Shown in pieces: positions 43,717-52,405 of a stretch of 64,000 bases of DNA. Position 1 is the first letter of the stretch; each line of letters starts with the position of its first letter. The position numbers and the translations under genes are program-made. Under the pieces are notes generated by a model, which was not told where the DNA came from, did not search any database, and saw nothing but the letters and a program-made list of their open reading frames with translations. This DNA is from SURF-21 sp964510515 (lineage in GTDB: Bacteria > Actinomycetota > Geothermincolia > Geothermincolales > RBG-13-55-18): the NCBI GenBank assembly GCA_964510515.1, contig CAZEAU010000006.1, positions 1-64,000 on the forward strand, given 5' to 3'.

Positions 43717-45390
43717 GTGATCCCGCGTTATCTCGTCAACTTCGATCTCGAAGACCTGCCCGGCATCGCCTGTGACGTGGTGGTGGTGGGGAGCGGGGTG
43801 GCCGGACTCTCCACCGCGCTGCGGGCGGCGCGGCACTTCCGGGTGGCGCTGCTCACCAAGACCACCCTCACCGTAACCGCGACCAGGATCGCCCAGGGCG
43901 GCATCGCCTCCGCCCTGGGGGCCGACGACAGCCCCAAACTGCATTTCCAGGACACGGTCAAGGCGGGGAAGGGCCTGTGCGAGGAGGAGGCGGTGTGGAC
44001 CCTGGTGCGCGAGGGGCCCATGCGCATGACCGAGCTCATCGAGGAGGTGGGGGCCCATTTCGACTGCGTGGAGGGGCACCTCGACCTGACCATAGAGGGA
44101 GGGCACTCGCGGCGCAGGGTGGCGCATGCGCAGGGGGATGCCACGGGAAGCGAGCTGGAGGCGAGCCTGACCCGCCGCCTCATCTACAACAAGCGCCTCG
44201 ACATCTACGAGAACCACTACGCCATCGACATCATCACCGCTGGGGGACGCTGCGCCGGCATCCTGTGCATGGACAGCGAGGAGGGGACGATCGACTATTT
44301 CCGCGCCCCGGTCGTGGTGTTGGCCAGCGGCGGCATGGGGCAGCTCTACTCCGTGACCACCAACCCGGAGATATGCACGGGGGACGGCGTCTCCATGGCC
44401 CTGCGCGCCGGTGCGGAGGTGTCCGACCTGGAGTTCCTGCAGTTCCACCCCACCTCGCTGCACCTCCCGGAGACGCCGCGCTGGCTGATCAGCGAGGCGC
44501 TGCGGGGGGAGGGGGCGGTCATCATCGACCAGGCGGGGAAGAGGGTCATGGAGGGCGTGCACCCCCTGCAGGACCTCGCCCCCCGCGACACGGTGGTCAA
44601 CGAGATGGTGCGGGTGATGAAGGAGGAGGAGAAGGACCACCTTTTCCTGGACGCCACGCATATCCCGGCGGATACGCTCAAGGAGCGCTTCCCCACCATC
44701 TACCGCCACTGCCTGGAGGCGGGCATCGACATCGCCCGTTTACCCATACCGGTATCGCCGGCGGCCCATTACATGAGCGGCGGCGTGGTCACCGACCTGC
44801 TCGGGCGCACCAGCATCCGGGGGCTTTTCGCCTGTGGGGAGGTGGCTTGCAGCGGCGTGCACGGCGCCAACCGCCTGGCCTCCAATTCGCTCCTCGAAGG
44901 CCTGGTGTTCAGCTGGCGCATCATGCGCGAGCTGCCGAGGGCGGTGGAGGAGGGGGCGGGGAAGCTGGCGGAGACCCGCGCCCTGCGGCACAAGGCCAGG
45001 AGGAGCCGCCTGCCGGTGGAGGTCGGGCTGCTGCGCCCGTTCCTGCAGCAGATGATGATGGACTGCGTGGGCTTCCGCCGCGGCCGGGAGGGGCTGGAGG
45101 AGGCGGGGAGGTTTCTGGCCCAGAACCTCGACGTCCTGCGGGTCGAGTATCTCAACCCGCAGGGATTCGAGCTGCAGAACATGATCACCCTCGCCGACCT
45201 CATGGTCAAGGCCTCGCTCATGCGCGAGGAGAGCAGGGGGTGCCATTACCGTGTCGATTTCCCGGGGCAGGCGGAGTTCTGGCGCCGGCATATCGTCTTC
45301 CGCCTCAGCCGCGGGCGCATCGCGCACGAGCTCAGGCCGGTGGGTGCCCTGACCGGACGCGCTTGCGCCTGGGCGGAGGATGGGGGATGA
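43717..45390 (+). CDS. nadB: L-aspartate oxidase
   Basis: FAD enzyme that oxidises aspartate to iminoaspartate for NadA; in anaerobes fumarate can take the electrons. The 557-residue product has the FAD dinucleotide motif VVVVGSGVAGLSTALRAA, the flavin-site segment RIAQGGIASALG, EGGHSRRRVAHAQGDATG, the HPTSLHLP block and YMSGGVVTDLLGRTSIRGLFACGE (in part). The start is the GTG at 43717 with GGAAAGG upstream; the frame continues upstream into nadA but that is not coding. The window's fumarase system could supply or use fumarate. Confidence 0.93.
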   Translation: MIPRYLVNFDLEDLPGIACDVVVVGSGVAGLSTALRAARHFRVALLTKTTLTVTATRIAQGGIASALGADDSPKLHFQDTVKAGKGLCEEEAVWTLVREGPMRMTELIEEVGAHFDCVEGHLDLTIEGGHSRRRVAHAQGDATGSELEASLTRRLIYNKRLDIYENHYAIDIITAGGRCAGILCMDSEEGTIDYFRAPVVVLASGGMGQLYSVTTNPEICTGDGVSMALRAGAEVSDLEFLQFHPTSLHLPETPRWLISEALRGEGAVIIDQAGKRVMEGVHPLQDLAPRDTVVNEMVRVMKEEEKDHLFLDATHIPADTLKERFPTIYRHCLEAGIDIARLPIPVSPAAHYMSGGVVTDLLGRTSIRGLFACGEVACSGVHGANRLASNSLLEGLVFSWRIMRELPRAVEEGAGKLAETRALRHKARRSRLPVEVGLLRPFLQQMMMDCVGFRRGREGLEEAGRFLAQNLDVLRVEYLNPQGFELQNMITLADLMVKASLMREESRGCHYRVDFPGQAEFWRRHIVFRLSRGRIAHELRPVGALTGRACAWAEDGG

Positions 45391-45445
45391 CGCCGGCCGC
45401 AACCCCACCCGGGCAGGACCCTGGAAGGCAAAGGAGTCAAGCGCT

Positions 45446-46294
45446 ATGGATGATAATTTCCGCCGCATCTGCATGGAGGCGGTGCAGAGGGCCCTCGACG
45501 AGGATCTGCAGAGCCTGGGCGACATCACCTCCCGCGCCCTCATCGCCCCCGGCGCCAGGGGCACGGGGCGCATCGTCATGCGCGAGGACGGGGTCATCGC
45601 CGGCCTTCCCCTCGCCTCCATGGTCTTCCGGCAGCTCGACGGCAGGGTGAACTTTACGCCCCGGGCCAACGACGGCGAGCACCTGCCGGCGGGGAGCGAG
45701 GTCGCGGTGGTGGAGGGAGCGGTGCTCACCATCCTGGAGGGGGAGAGGACGGCGCTCAACTTCCTGCAGAGGCTCTCCGGGATAGCTACCCTGACGGCGT
45801 TGTGCGTGGCGGCGGCCTCCCCTTACGGCACCGCGGTGACGGATACGCGCAAGACCACCCCCGGCCTGCGCAGCCTGGAGAAATACGCGGTGCGCGCCGG
45901 CGGGGGGAGGAATCACCGTTTCGGACTCTACGACGCCGTGCTCATCAAGGATAACCACCTGGCGGCGGTGGGCGGCACCGCCCGGGCGGTCGAGCTGGCC
46001 AGGGAGGCGGTGGGTGAGGGCGCGGCCGTGGAGGTGGAGGTGCGGCGCCTGCGGGAACTGGAGGAGGCCATCGCGGCGGGGGCCGACGTGGTCATGCTGG
46101 ACAACATGAGCCCGCGGGAGGTGAGGGAGGCGGTGCAGGCCGCGCGGGGCCGCGTCAAGCTGGAGGCCTCGGGCGGGATAGGGGCGGAGAGCGTCGCCGC
46201 CTACGCCGAGACCGGCGTGGACCTCGTCTCCATGGGGGCGCTCACCCACAGCGCGCGGGCGCTGGACATGGCGCTCGACCTGCAGACTGCATGA
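45446..46294 (+). CDS. nadC: nicotinate-nucleotide pyrophosphorylase (quinolinate phosphoribosyltransferase)
   Basis: Turns quinolinate and PRPP into nicotinate mononucleotide. The 282-residue product has ALDEDLQSLGDITSRALIAPG, ERTALNFLQRLSGIATLT, TDTRKTTPGLRSLEKYAVRAGGG (in part), NHRFGLYDAVLIKDNHL, DVVMLDNMSP and EASGGIGAESVAAYAETGVD (in part). The ATG at 45446 with AAAGGAG at 45430-45436 is chosen; the frame is open back to 45380 but unconserved. Completes the nadABC set for de novo NAD. Confidence 0.95.
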   Translation: MDDNFRRICMEAVQRALDEDLQSLGDITSRALIAPGARGTGRIVMREDGVIAGLPLASMVFRQLDGRVNFTPRANDGEHLPAGSEVAVVEGAVLTILEGERTALNFLQRLSGIATLTALCVAAASPYGTAVTDTRKTTPGLRSLEKYAVRAGGGRNHRFGLYDAVLIKDNHLAAVGGTARAVELAREAVGEGAAVEVEVRRLRELEEAIAAGADVVMLDNMSPREVREAVQAARGRVKLEASGGIGAESVAAYAETGVDLVSMGALTHSARALDMALDLQTA

Positions 46295-46337
46295 AGGCCT
46301 CCCGGGCATGCGCGGCCGTTCTCGAGGGCGGGAGATG

Positions 46338-46346
46338 TGGGATAAT
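46338..46346 (+). promoter_or_regulatory. possible extended -10 before coaX
   Basis: TGGGATAAT: a TG dinucleotide one base before GATAAT, 56 bases before the coaX start. No clear -35. Confidence 0.3.
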
Positions 46347-46402
46347 GGGCGCTGCGGAGGAGCGTTGACGGGCGGCGCGTAGAGGAGCGAGGAGAATGCA
46401 TC

Positions 46403-47176
46403 ATGCTCTTGGCGATCGACGTCGGAAATACCCAGACGGTGATCGGCGCCTACGACGGCGCTGAGCTGGCGGGGAACTGGAGGATATCCACCGATGCCAA
46501 CAAGACCGGGGACGAGCTGGCCCTCTATTACCAGGGATTCCTCATGCTCAAGGGGCTTTCCTTCGCCAGCTTCAACGCCGTGATCATATCCTCCGTGGTC
46601 CCCCCCGCCACCATGGCCCTGGAGCATATGGCCAGGGATTACTGGGACTTCGAACCCCTCATCGTGGGCAGCAACATCGATGCCGGCATCTCCATCCTCT
46701 ACGACAACCCCAGGGAGGTGGGGCCCGACCGGCTGGTCAACGCGGTGGCCGCCTTCGAGAGGTACGGGGGCCCGGCCGTGGTGGTGGATTTCGGCACCGC
46801 CACCACCTTCGACGCCATCTCCGCCCGGGGGGAGTACGTGGGGGGGGTGATCGCGCCGGGGATAGAGATATCCTCACAGGCCCTGTTCAGGGCGGCGGCC
46901 CGCCTGACGCGCGTCGACCTCCACCGCCCCCGGGCGGTGATCGGCAAGAACACGGTATGGAGCGTGCAGTCGGGCATTATCTTCGGCTTCGCCGGCCAGG
47001 TGGACCGCGTGGTCGAGCTCATGCAGCGGGAGCTGGGGGAGGGGATAACGGTGGTGGCCACGGGGGGCCTCGCCGAGGTGGTGGTGGCGGAATGCCGCAC
47101 CGTGCAGCACCGCGACGAGCTGCTCACCCTGCATGGCCTGCGCCTCATCTACGAAAGGGAAGCGGAGCGAGGCTGA
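46403..47176 (+). CDS. coaX: type III pantothenate kinase
   Basis: First step of coenzyme A synthesis from pantothenate. The 257-residue product has the ASKHA-type phosphate-binding start LLAIDVGNTQTVIGAY, NWRISTDANKTGDEL, VGPDRLVNAVAAFE and VVVDFGTATTFDAIS. Type III kinases are not feedback-inhibited by CoA and need a monovalent cation. Together with panC and panD it links pantothenate to CoA; in mycobacteria coaX follows panD directly, here nadABC lies between. Confidence 0.95.
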   Translation: MLLAIDVGNTQTVIGAYDGAELAGNWRISTDANKTGDELALYYQGFLMLKGLSFASFNAVIISSVVPPATMALEHMARDYWDFEPLIVGSNIDAGISILYDNPREVGPDRLVNAVAAFERYGGPAVVVDFGTATTFDAISARGEYVGGVIAPGIEISSQALFRAAARLTRVDLHRPRAVIGKNTVWSVQSGIIFGFAGQVDRVVELMQRELGEGITVVATGGLAEVVVAECRTVQHRDELLTLHGLRLIYEREAERG

Positions 47177-47225
47177 GCGCCGCCGGGGAGCGGGGAGCCA
47201 GGCCCGCTCCCGCGCCGCGGATTTG

Positions 47226-47254
47226 TTGACATGGGCCAGACCCGCATATATTAT
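47226..47254 (+). promoter_or_regulatory. promoter of the V-ATPase operon
   Basis: TTGACA at 47226-47231 and TATTAT at 47249-47254 are exactly 17 bases apart, the best sigma-70-like promoter in the window. It starts transcription near 47261, ahead of the first subunit gene. Confidence 0.8.
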
Positions 47255-47352
47255 GTTACGGGATTGACAGGATGCCAGTCCGAGAGCAGAGAGAGCAAAC
47301 CGTACCGGAAAAGGAAAAGCCGGCCAGAGTCGAAGCAAGAGGTCGAAACACC

Positions 47353-47775
47353 ATGGCAGGAGCGAAAGAAAAGTCGAAGAGGTCCGCGAGGCGCAGGGCC
47401 AAGCGCAGGGAAGGCAAGCACATCTCGGATCAGCTGGAAGAAAAGTTCGTCGGAGCCAAGACCGAAGTCTTCAGCCGTATCTCCGCCAAGGAAGTAGAAA
47501 TCCGCACCAAGACCAGCAGCGAGAGGGTCAGGGCGGATCGCCTCATCGAGGATGCCAAGGGTCAGGCGGCGGCGGTCAAGCGCAAAGCCACCCTGGAAGA
47601 AATTGGAAAAAGTACGCATGCCAGGATAATCGCCGCCGCCGCAGAAGAGGTGGGCGAGATCGAGAAGGGCACCGTCAAGGGCATCGCCGATGTGGAGAAG
47701 GTCGGGGAGAAGAACCTCGACCGGGCGGCGGATTACATCGTCGAAGCCGTGGTCACCGCCGTCCCCCAGGCCTGA
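47353..47775 (+). CDS. V-type ATPase subunit H-like (peripheral stalk)
   Basis: A 140-residue, highly charged coiled-coil protein; the first 30 residues are very basic. From about residue 55 on it resembles the archaeal-type H (G) subunit of the peripheral stalk: SSERVRADRLIEDAKGQAAAV and VEKVGEKNLDRAADYIVEAVV. It would pair with subunit E. Start: an in-frame ATG at 47272 exists, but codons 47272-47352 often end in A (unlike the genome) and lie right behind the promoter, so I read them as leader and use the ATG at 47353 with AGAGG upstream. Position as first gene of H-I-K-E-C-F-A-B-D supports the call. Confidence 0.78.
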   Translation: MAGAKEKSKRSARRRAKRREGKHISDQLEEKFVGAKTEVFSRISAKEVEIRTKTSSERVRADRLIEDAKGQAAAVKRKATLEEIGKSTHARIIAAAAEEVGEIEKGTVKGIADVEKVGEKNLDRAADYIVEAVVTAVPQA

Positions 47776-47881
47776 AGAGAAGCGGTTGGGATGCCGCGGC
47801 AGGGCAGCAGGCGCGGGGGGCGGAGATGCGGTTGCGGAGGCGTAATGGCCGAAGCCGAGGAGCAATAGGGGGAAGACAGAC

Positions 47882-49909
47882 ATGCTGCTGACGATGTCGA
47901 AAGTGGAGATCGTGGGGGTGAAAACCCTCTTCTTCAAGGCGCTGGAGACCCTCCAGGACTTGGGCACGCTCCATCTCGAGGACATCACCAAGAAGGGGGG
48001 TCCGCGCTACGCCGACCTCATTCCCATGGAGATGGACCCGGCCCTGGAGGAGGAAAGGAATCTGCTGCAGAACCTGGCCATGCGCAACAACGCCATCCTC
48101 GCCGAACTGGTTCCCCCCCGGGAGAAGGTCAGCCGCGCGGTGCTGGAGGAGAAATATCGCTCCTTCCAAGGCAAGACCCTGGGGGAGATATCGGGCATGG
48201 TGGAGGAGGAGGAGAGCGCGACCCGGGAGCTCATCACCTACAAGAACGAGCTCGAGGTGGAGATGTCCCGCCTCTCCAAGTACGAGCCCATCATCAAGAA
48301 GGTCTATCCCCTGGCCAGCAAGGTCACCACCACCGAGCAGTACACCAGCATCGCCCTGCTCATCGAGGAGCGCTACAAGCAGGTCCTGGCCTACATCGAG
48401 CAGGAGCTGGAAAGGATAACCAACAGCCAGTGCGACGCCTTCTCGGCCCGCGTGGACGAGAACACCCACGCCGCCATACTCGTCTTCCACAAGCGCTTCT
48501 CCGAGCAGGTGCACAACTTCCTGGCCACGGAGAACGTCAACCAGGTGAGGCTGCCCTCGGAGCTCGCCGACAAACCCTACGACGAGGCGCTGGCGGAGAT
48601 CGAGACCCGCTACCGCGAGATCCCCCCCAAGCTCAATAAGGTCAAGGAAGACCTGGAGGATATTTCCAACAAGTGGTACGCGACCCTGGTGGCCCTCAAG
48701 GACTACCTTGCCGACCGCATCGAGTCCCTCAGCGCCATCCCCAAGTTCGGTCAGAGCGGCCACGTTTTCGTGGTCACGGGCTGGATGCCCTCGGACCAGG
48801 TGCAGGAGACCCGCAAGCTGCTGGAGGAGAGATTCGAGGGCAAGGTGGAGATCACCGAGGAGATCCCCACCTATGCCGAGATGGAGGAAGCCCCCTCCGC
48901 CCTGCACAACCCGGTCGCGGTCAAGCCCTTCGAGTTCATCTATATGCTCATCAAGCCGCCCAAGTACGGGCATCTCGACCCCACCTTCCTGGTGGCCATC
49001 TTCTTCCCCCTGCTCTACGGCTTCATGCTGGGGGACATGGGATATGCCCTGGTCATTTTCGGCCTGGCGTGGCTCATGAAGTACATCCTCAAGAAGCGCG
49101 AATCCCAGAGCGTCTTCTTCGCGCTTTTCGCCAATGTCATGATCATCTCGGGCATATCGTCTTTCTTCTTCGGACTGCTCTATTTCGAGGCCTTCGGCGA
49201 CCTCACCTGGCGCTGGCTGGGCTGGCTGGACCCGGACGGCCATCTCATCAGCCCGCCGCCGTGGGTGTGGGGGCATATCGGAGACAAGCCCTGGGGATGG
49301 CCGGTGGAGCGCATCGCCCAGAGCAACGAGAACCTCTTCGGCCTCATGCTTCTCATCGTCCTGGCCATCGGGGCCCTGCACATGGGCGCCTCCCTGACCA
49401 TCGGACTCATCGACGGCATACGCCACCGCGACCGCAAGCATGCCTTTGAAAAGGCCGGCTACCTCATCTTCATCCTTGGGTTCGTCTTCATCGGCCTGGG
49501 CTTCTGGGCGTTCCCGGCCGCCAAGGACGTGCTCATCACCCTGGGGGCGGTGCTGGCGGTGGTGGGCATAGGCTTCGCCGGCTACGGGGGCGGTTTCGGG
49601 GGAGGCCTGGAGGCGGCGCTCACCTTCGGCAACCTCCTCTCCTACGCCCGACTTTACGGCATCGGCCTGGCCTCGGTCATCCTGGCCGAGGTGGCCAACA
49701 TGCTGGGGGCGCAGGTGGGCGGGGGCAAGCACATATTGATGCCCCTGGGGGTTATCGTGGCCGCCTCCCTGCATGTGCTCAACGTCGCCCTGGGCTTATT
49801 GAGCCCTTCCATTCAGTCCCTCCGTCTCAACTTGGTTGAGAGTTTTACCAAGTTTTACCAGGAAACCGACGTAGTCTATAAGCCGTTCAAACGATCAGGA
49901 GGTGAATAG
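47882..49909 (+). CDS. V-type ATPase subunit I
   Basis: The 675-residue stator subunit that links the peripheral stalks to the membrane ring and provides half-channels for ions. Residues 1-340 are charged, mostly helical and face the cytoplasm; from about residue 360 on there are seven or so membrane segments (LVAIFFPLLYGFMLGDMGYAL to VIVAASLHVLNVALGLLSPSIQSLRL). The essential arginine region is near the end, and VSFTKFYQE-type tail (ESFTKFYQETD) is typical. Its stop overlaps the start of the ring subunit. Confidence 0.93.
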   Translation: MLLTMSKVEIVGVKTLFFKALETLQDLGTLHLEDITKKGGPRYADLIPMEMDPALEEERNLLQNLAMRNNAILAELVPPREKVSRAVLEEKYRSFQGKTLGEISGMVEEEESATRELITYKNELEVEMSRLSKYEPIIKKVYPLASKVTTTEQYTSIALLIEERYKQVLAYIEQELERITNSQCDAFSARVDENTHAAILVFHKRFSEQVHNFLATENVNQVRLPSELADKPYDEALAEIETRYREIPPKLNKVKEDLEDISNKWYATLVALKDYLADRIESLSAIPKFGQSGHVFVVTGWMPSDQVQETRKLLEERFEGKVEITEEIPTYAEMEEAPSALHNPVAVKPFEFIYMLIKPPKYGHLDPTFLVAIFFPLLYGFMLGDMGYALVIFGLAWLMKYILKKRESQSVFFALFANVMIISGISSFFFGLLYFEAFGDLTWRWLGWLDPDGHLISPPPWVWGHIGDKPWGWPVERIAQSNENLFGLMLLIVLAIGALHMGASLTIGLIDGIRHRDRKHAFEKAGYLIFILGFVFIGLGFWAFPAAKDVLITLGAVLAVVGIGFAGYGGGFGGGLEAALTFGNLLSYARLYGIGLASVILAEVANMLGAQVGGGKHILMPLGVIVAASLHVLNVALGLLSPSIQSLRLNLVESFTKFYQETDVVYKPFKRSGGE

Positions 49910-49910
49910 C

Positions 49911-50138
49911 TTGGAACTTGGACTAATCGCCATCGGGGCAGCCCTGGCTATCGGCCTGGCTTCTCTGGCGACCGGGTGGTCGCAGTCTAAGATCGGGGCG
50001 GCCATGGCGGGTGCGCTGGCCGAGAAGCCGGAGCTGGTTGGTAACGCCATCATCATGATCGCCATCCCCGAGACCATGGTGGTGCTGGGATTCGTGATCT
50101 CCTTCCTAATCATCGGATTGAAACCCGGTGCCGAGTAG
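49911..50138 (+). CDS. V-type ATPase subunit K (c ring)
   Basis: A 75-residue, two-helix proteolipid that forms the rotor ring. The ion-binding glutamate is in the second helix, IAIPETMVVLGFVISFLIIG. In the first helix a glutamine lies in GWSQSKIGAAMAG. The spacing from this Gln to the Glu is the same as Gln110-Glu139 in the sodium-binding NtpK of Enterococcus hirae as I remember it. AGGAGGTG places the start at TTG 49911; the GTG at 49902 would leave no room for a ribosome-binding site. Overlaps subunit I's last codons only if the GTG is used. Confidence 0.93.
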   Translation: MELGLIAIGAALAIGLASLATGWSQSKIGAAMAGALAEKPELVGNAIIMIAIPETMVVLGFVISFLIIGLKPGAE

Positions 50139-50190
50139 GAAAGGATGTTTCCCGGCAAATTCCATTCTCTAAACGACAGGAAGTGAATGC

Positions 50191-50799
50191 ATGTCTATAG
50201 AGGACATCCTGCGGGCCCTTGACGACCAATGCCGAGAGGAGTGCCAGGAGATATACGGCCGGGCGGAGGCTGAGGCCAAGCTCATCCTGGACAGGGCCCA
50301 GGAGGAGGCGGATGCCATACGGGAGGCGCGCCTGGCCAGGGTCAGGGCCGAGGCGGAGAGCGAGACTACCTCCATGCTCTATTCCGCCCGCCTCAAGTCC
50401 AAGAACGCGGTCATCTCCGCCAAGGAGAGGATCGCCGAGAAGGCCCTGGCGGCGGCGGAAGAACGCCTGCAGGGCCTGAGGTCGCAGCCGGGCTACGAGG
50501 CCGTCTTCGAGAGCCTGGTCGCGGAGGGCTTGACGCGCATCAGCGGAAAGGTCGTGGTGCACGTGGATGCGGCCGACGAGGCGGTGGCCGAGGCGGTGAT
50601 GGGCGGGCTCGGCCTCGATTACGAGCTGCGCCCCGACATCCACACCGCCGGCGGAGCGGTGGTCAGTGACGCCGCCGGGAGGGTGAGGATCATCAACACC
50701 ATCGAGGAGAGGCTGAACCGTGCGCGGGAGAAACTGCGCATGCGCGTTTCGGAGATCCTCTTTGGCGAGGAGGTGGGGGCCGCGACGGGAGGGGGTTGA
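50191..50799 (+). CDS. V-type ATPase subunit E
   Basis: A 202-residue peripheral-stalk protein, mostly coiled coil in the first 100 residues (DDQCREECQEIYGRAEAEAK), followed by a mixed alpha/beta head (GKVVVHVDAADE, YELRPDIHTAGGAVVSDAAG in part). It binds subunit B at the top and joins H-like and I subunits. Family assignment rests on this pattern and the operon place. Confidence 0.9.
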   Translation: MSIEDILRALDDQCREECQEIYGRAEAEAKLILDRAQEEADAIREARLARVRAEAESETTSMLYSARLKSKNAVISAKERIAEKALAAAEERLQGLRSQPGYEAVFESLVAEGLTRISGKVVVHVDAADEAVAEAVMGGLGLDYELRPDIHTAGGAVVSDAAGRVRIINTIEERLNRAREKLRMRVSEILFGEEVGAATGGG

Positions 50800-50837
50800 G
50801 CCCCCTCTTTCGATGTGAGCGGCGAAAGGCTAAGATA

Positions 50838-51935
50838 ATGGTTCAGGTTCCGCTGAAAGATTACAGCTATGCCAATGCTCGGGTGCGGGCGATGAATGCC
50901 CGCCTGCTCGAGGACAGCATGTATAAGAGCCTGCTCGACGCCCCGGACTACAACCGGGCCATAGCGGTGCTGGAGGGCACCGAGTACGGCGAGGACATCG
51001 AGCATTTCATGATGGAGGGCGCTCGGCCCACCATCCTGGACCGTGCTTTCAACCGCAATTTTGTGCGCAACTTCGCTAAGATAAAGGACTTCTTCATGGG
51101 CAGGCCCGAGGAGATGGTCAACATCCTGCTCTCGCGCTGGGACCTCTACAATCTCAAGACCATCCTGCGCGGCATGCGCGCCCTCGTCCCCAAGGCGGAG
51201 ATCGTGCGTAACCTGGTGCCCATCGGGGAGCTGGACCAGGTGGTCCTGGAGGAGATAGTCAATCAGCCCGACCTGCGCGCGTCCCTGGATGCGACGGTCA
51301 TGTTCAGCCTGCAGTGGAGCATACCCTACGGGCAGGCGATCGCCAAGAACCTCACGGAGTACCTGCGCGAGCAGGACCTCTCCGTCCTGGAGCTGGCCCT
51401 GGACAAGCTCCACTACGGCGCGGTGACCGGGATGCTCAAGCGCTCCGACCCCGATACGCAGCTGGTGCGCGAGATGGTGAGGATGGAGGTGGACGCCATC
51501 AACATCGTCTCCCTCATGCGCGCCTGCGGCCTGGAGCTCAGCGGCAAGAAGGCCGAGGACTATTTCGTTCCCGGCGGGACCCTGGAGACGGCCAAGAAGT
51601 ACGTGGCGATGATGGAGCTGGGGCAGCCGGAGAAGGTCTACGAGGCCCTGCTGGGCAAGACCCCCTATCGCAAGGCCCTGGAGGCGGCATGGGCGGTTTT
51701 CGACCAGCGGGGGGATAGCGCCTTCGAGGATGAGATGCAGAAGCATATCATCCGGGAGGGGATGAAGATGTCCAAGGACCCCCTGGGCATCGGGGTGATC
51801 ATAGAATACATGTGGAGGAAACACCTGGAGATAACCAACCTGCGCATCATACTGCGCGGCAAGAGCATCGGGCTCATCGAATCCCAGATCCGCAAGGAGC
51901 TGTTCATGCGCGAGGCGGAGAGCCGGGAGAAGTGA
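50838..51935 (+). CDS. V-type ATPase subunit C (central stalk, d-type)
   Basis: A 365-residue helical funnel that connects the c ring to subunits D and F. It begins DYSYANARVRAMNARLLE, a family hallmark, and contains FDQRG, EYMWRKHLEITNLRIILRGK near the end. The ATG at 50838 starts the conserved part; the frame is open from a TTG at 50796. Confidence 0.92.
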   Translation: MVQVPLKDYSYANARVRAMNARLLEDSMYKSLLDAPDYNRAIAVLEGTEYGEDIEHFMMEGARPTILDRAFNRNFVRNFAKIKDFFMGRPEEMVNILLSRWDLYNLKTILRGMRALVPKAEIVRNLVPIGELDQVVLEEIVNQPDLRASLDATVMFSLQWSIPYGQAIAKNLTEYLREQDLSVLELALDKLHYGAVTGMLKRSDPDTQLVREMVRMEVDAINIVSLMRACGLELSGKKAEDYFVPGGTLETAKKYVAMMELGQPEKVYEALLGKTPYRKALEAAWAVFDQRGDSAFEDEMQKHIIREGMKMSKDPLGIGVIIEYMWRKHLEITNLRIILRGKSIGLIESQIRKELFMREAESREK

Positions 51936-51960
51936 TACGAGGCCCGAGAGGTGATGTTGC

Positions 51961-52302
51961 GTGTACAAAGCCATAGTGGTGACCGACCCGGAGACGGCGG
52001 ACGGTTTCCGCCTCGCCGGCGTCAGCGTGGTGGAGGCGGAGAACGCCGATGAGGCCCAGGAGAAGATCAGGCTCCTGCTCGATGACCCCAATGCGGGCAT
52101 CCTGGCCGTGAACGAGCATTATTACGACAATATCGACGAGAAGACCCAGGAGAAGATCGACAGCATCTACCGCCCCATCGTCATCCCCCTCCCCATCAAG
52201 GAGACGGTGGAGATGGCGGGTGAGCGGCGTGCCTACCTGGCGCGCCTCATCCACCGCGCCATCGGGTTCGACATAACCCTGCGCGGCCGCGAGGGTGAAT
52301 AA
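51961..52302 (+). CDS. V-type ATPase subunit F
   Basis: A 113-residue central-stalk subunit with a small Rossmann-like fold: YKAIVVTDPETADGFRLAGV, ILAVNEHYYDNI and IVIPLP. It starts at GTG 51961 and follows subunit C by 25 bases. The 100 bases after it hold an AT-rich tract and a candidate internal promoter. Confidence 0.93.
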   Translation: MYKAIVVTDPETADGFRLAGVSVVEAENADEAQEKIRLLLDDPNAGILAVNEHYYDNIDEKTQEKIDSIYRPIVIPLPIKETVEMAGERRAYLARLIHRAIGFDITLRGREGE

Positions 52303-52356
52303 GGAAGGGGAGCGGAGGATATCGACCGGCGGGCAGGGTATGCTTGAGGTCAGACA

Positions 52357-52384
52357 TTGATATAGTCAGATATAGATATATATA
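52357..52384 (+). promoter_or_regulatory. AT-rich tract with possible internal promoter before subunit A
   Basis: TTGATA (52357-52362) and TATATA (52379-52384), spacing 16, lie in a run of TATAG/GATATA repeats between subunits F and A. It may make extra transcript for A, B and D, or be a site of local DNA melting. Confidence 0.4.
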
Positions 52385-52405
52385 TAGAGACGGGAGAGGG
52401 TCGGT

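Noticed and set aside
47272..47352. Upstream ATG start for the V-ATPase H-like subunit
   Set aside because: Codons here often end in A, unlike all neighbouring genes, and the ATG is only about 11 bases from the predicted transcript start with no room for a ribosome-binding site.
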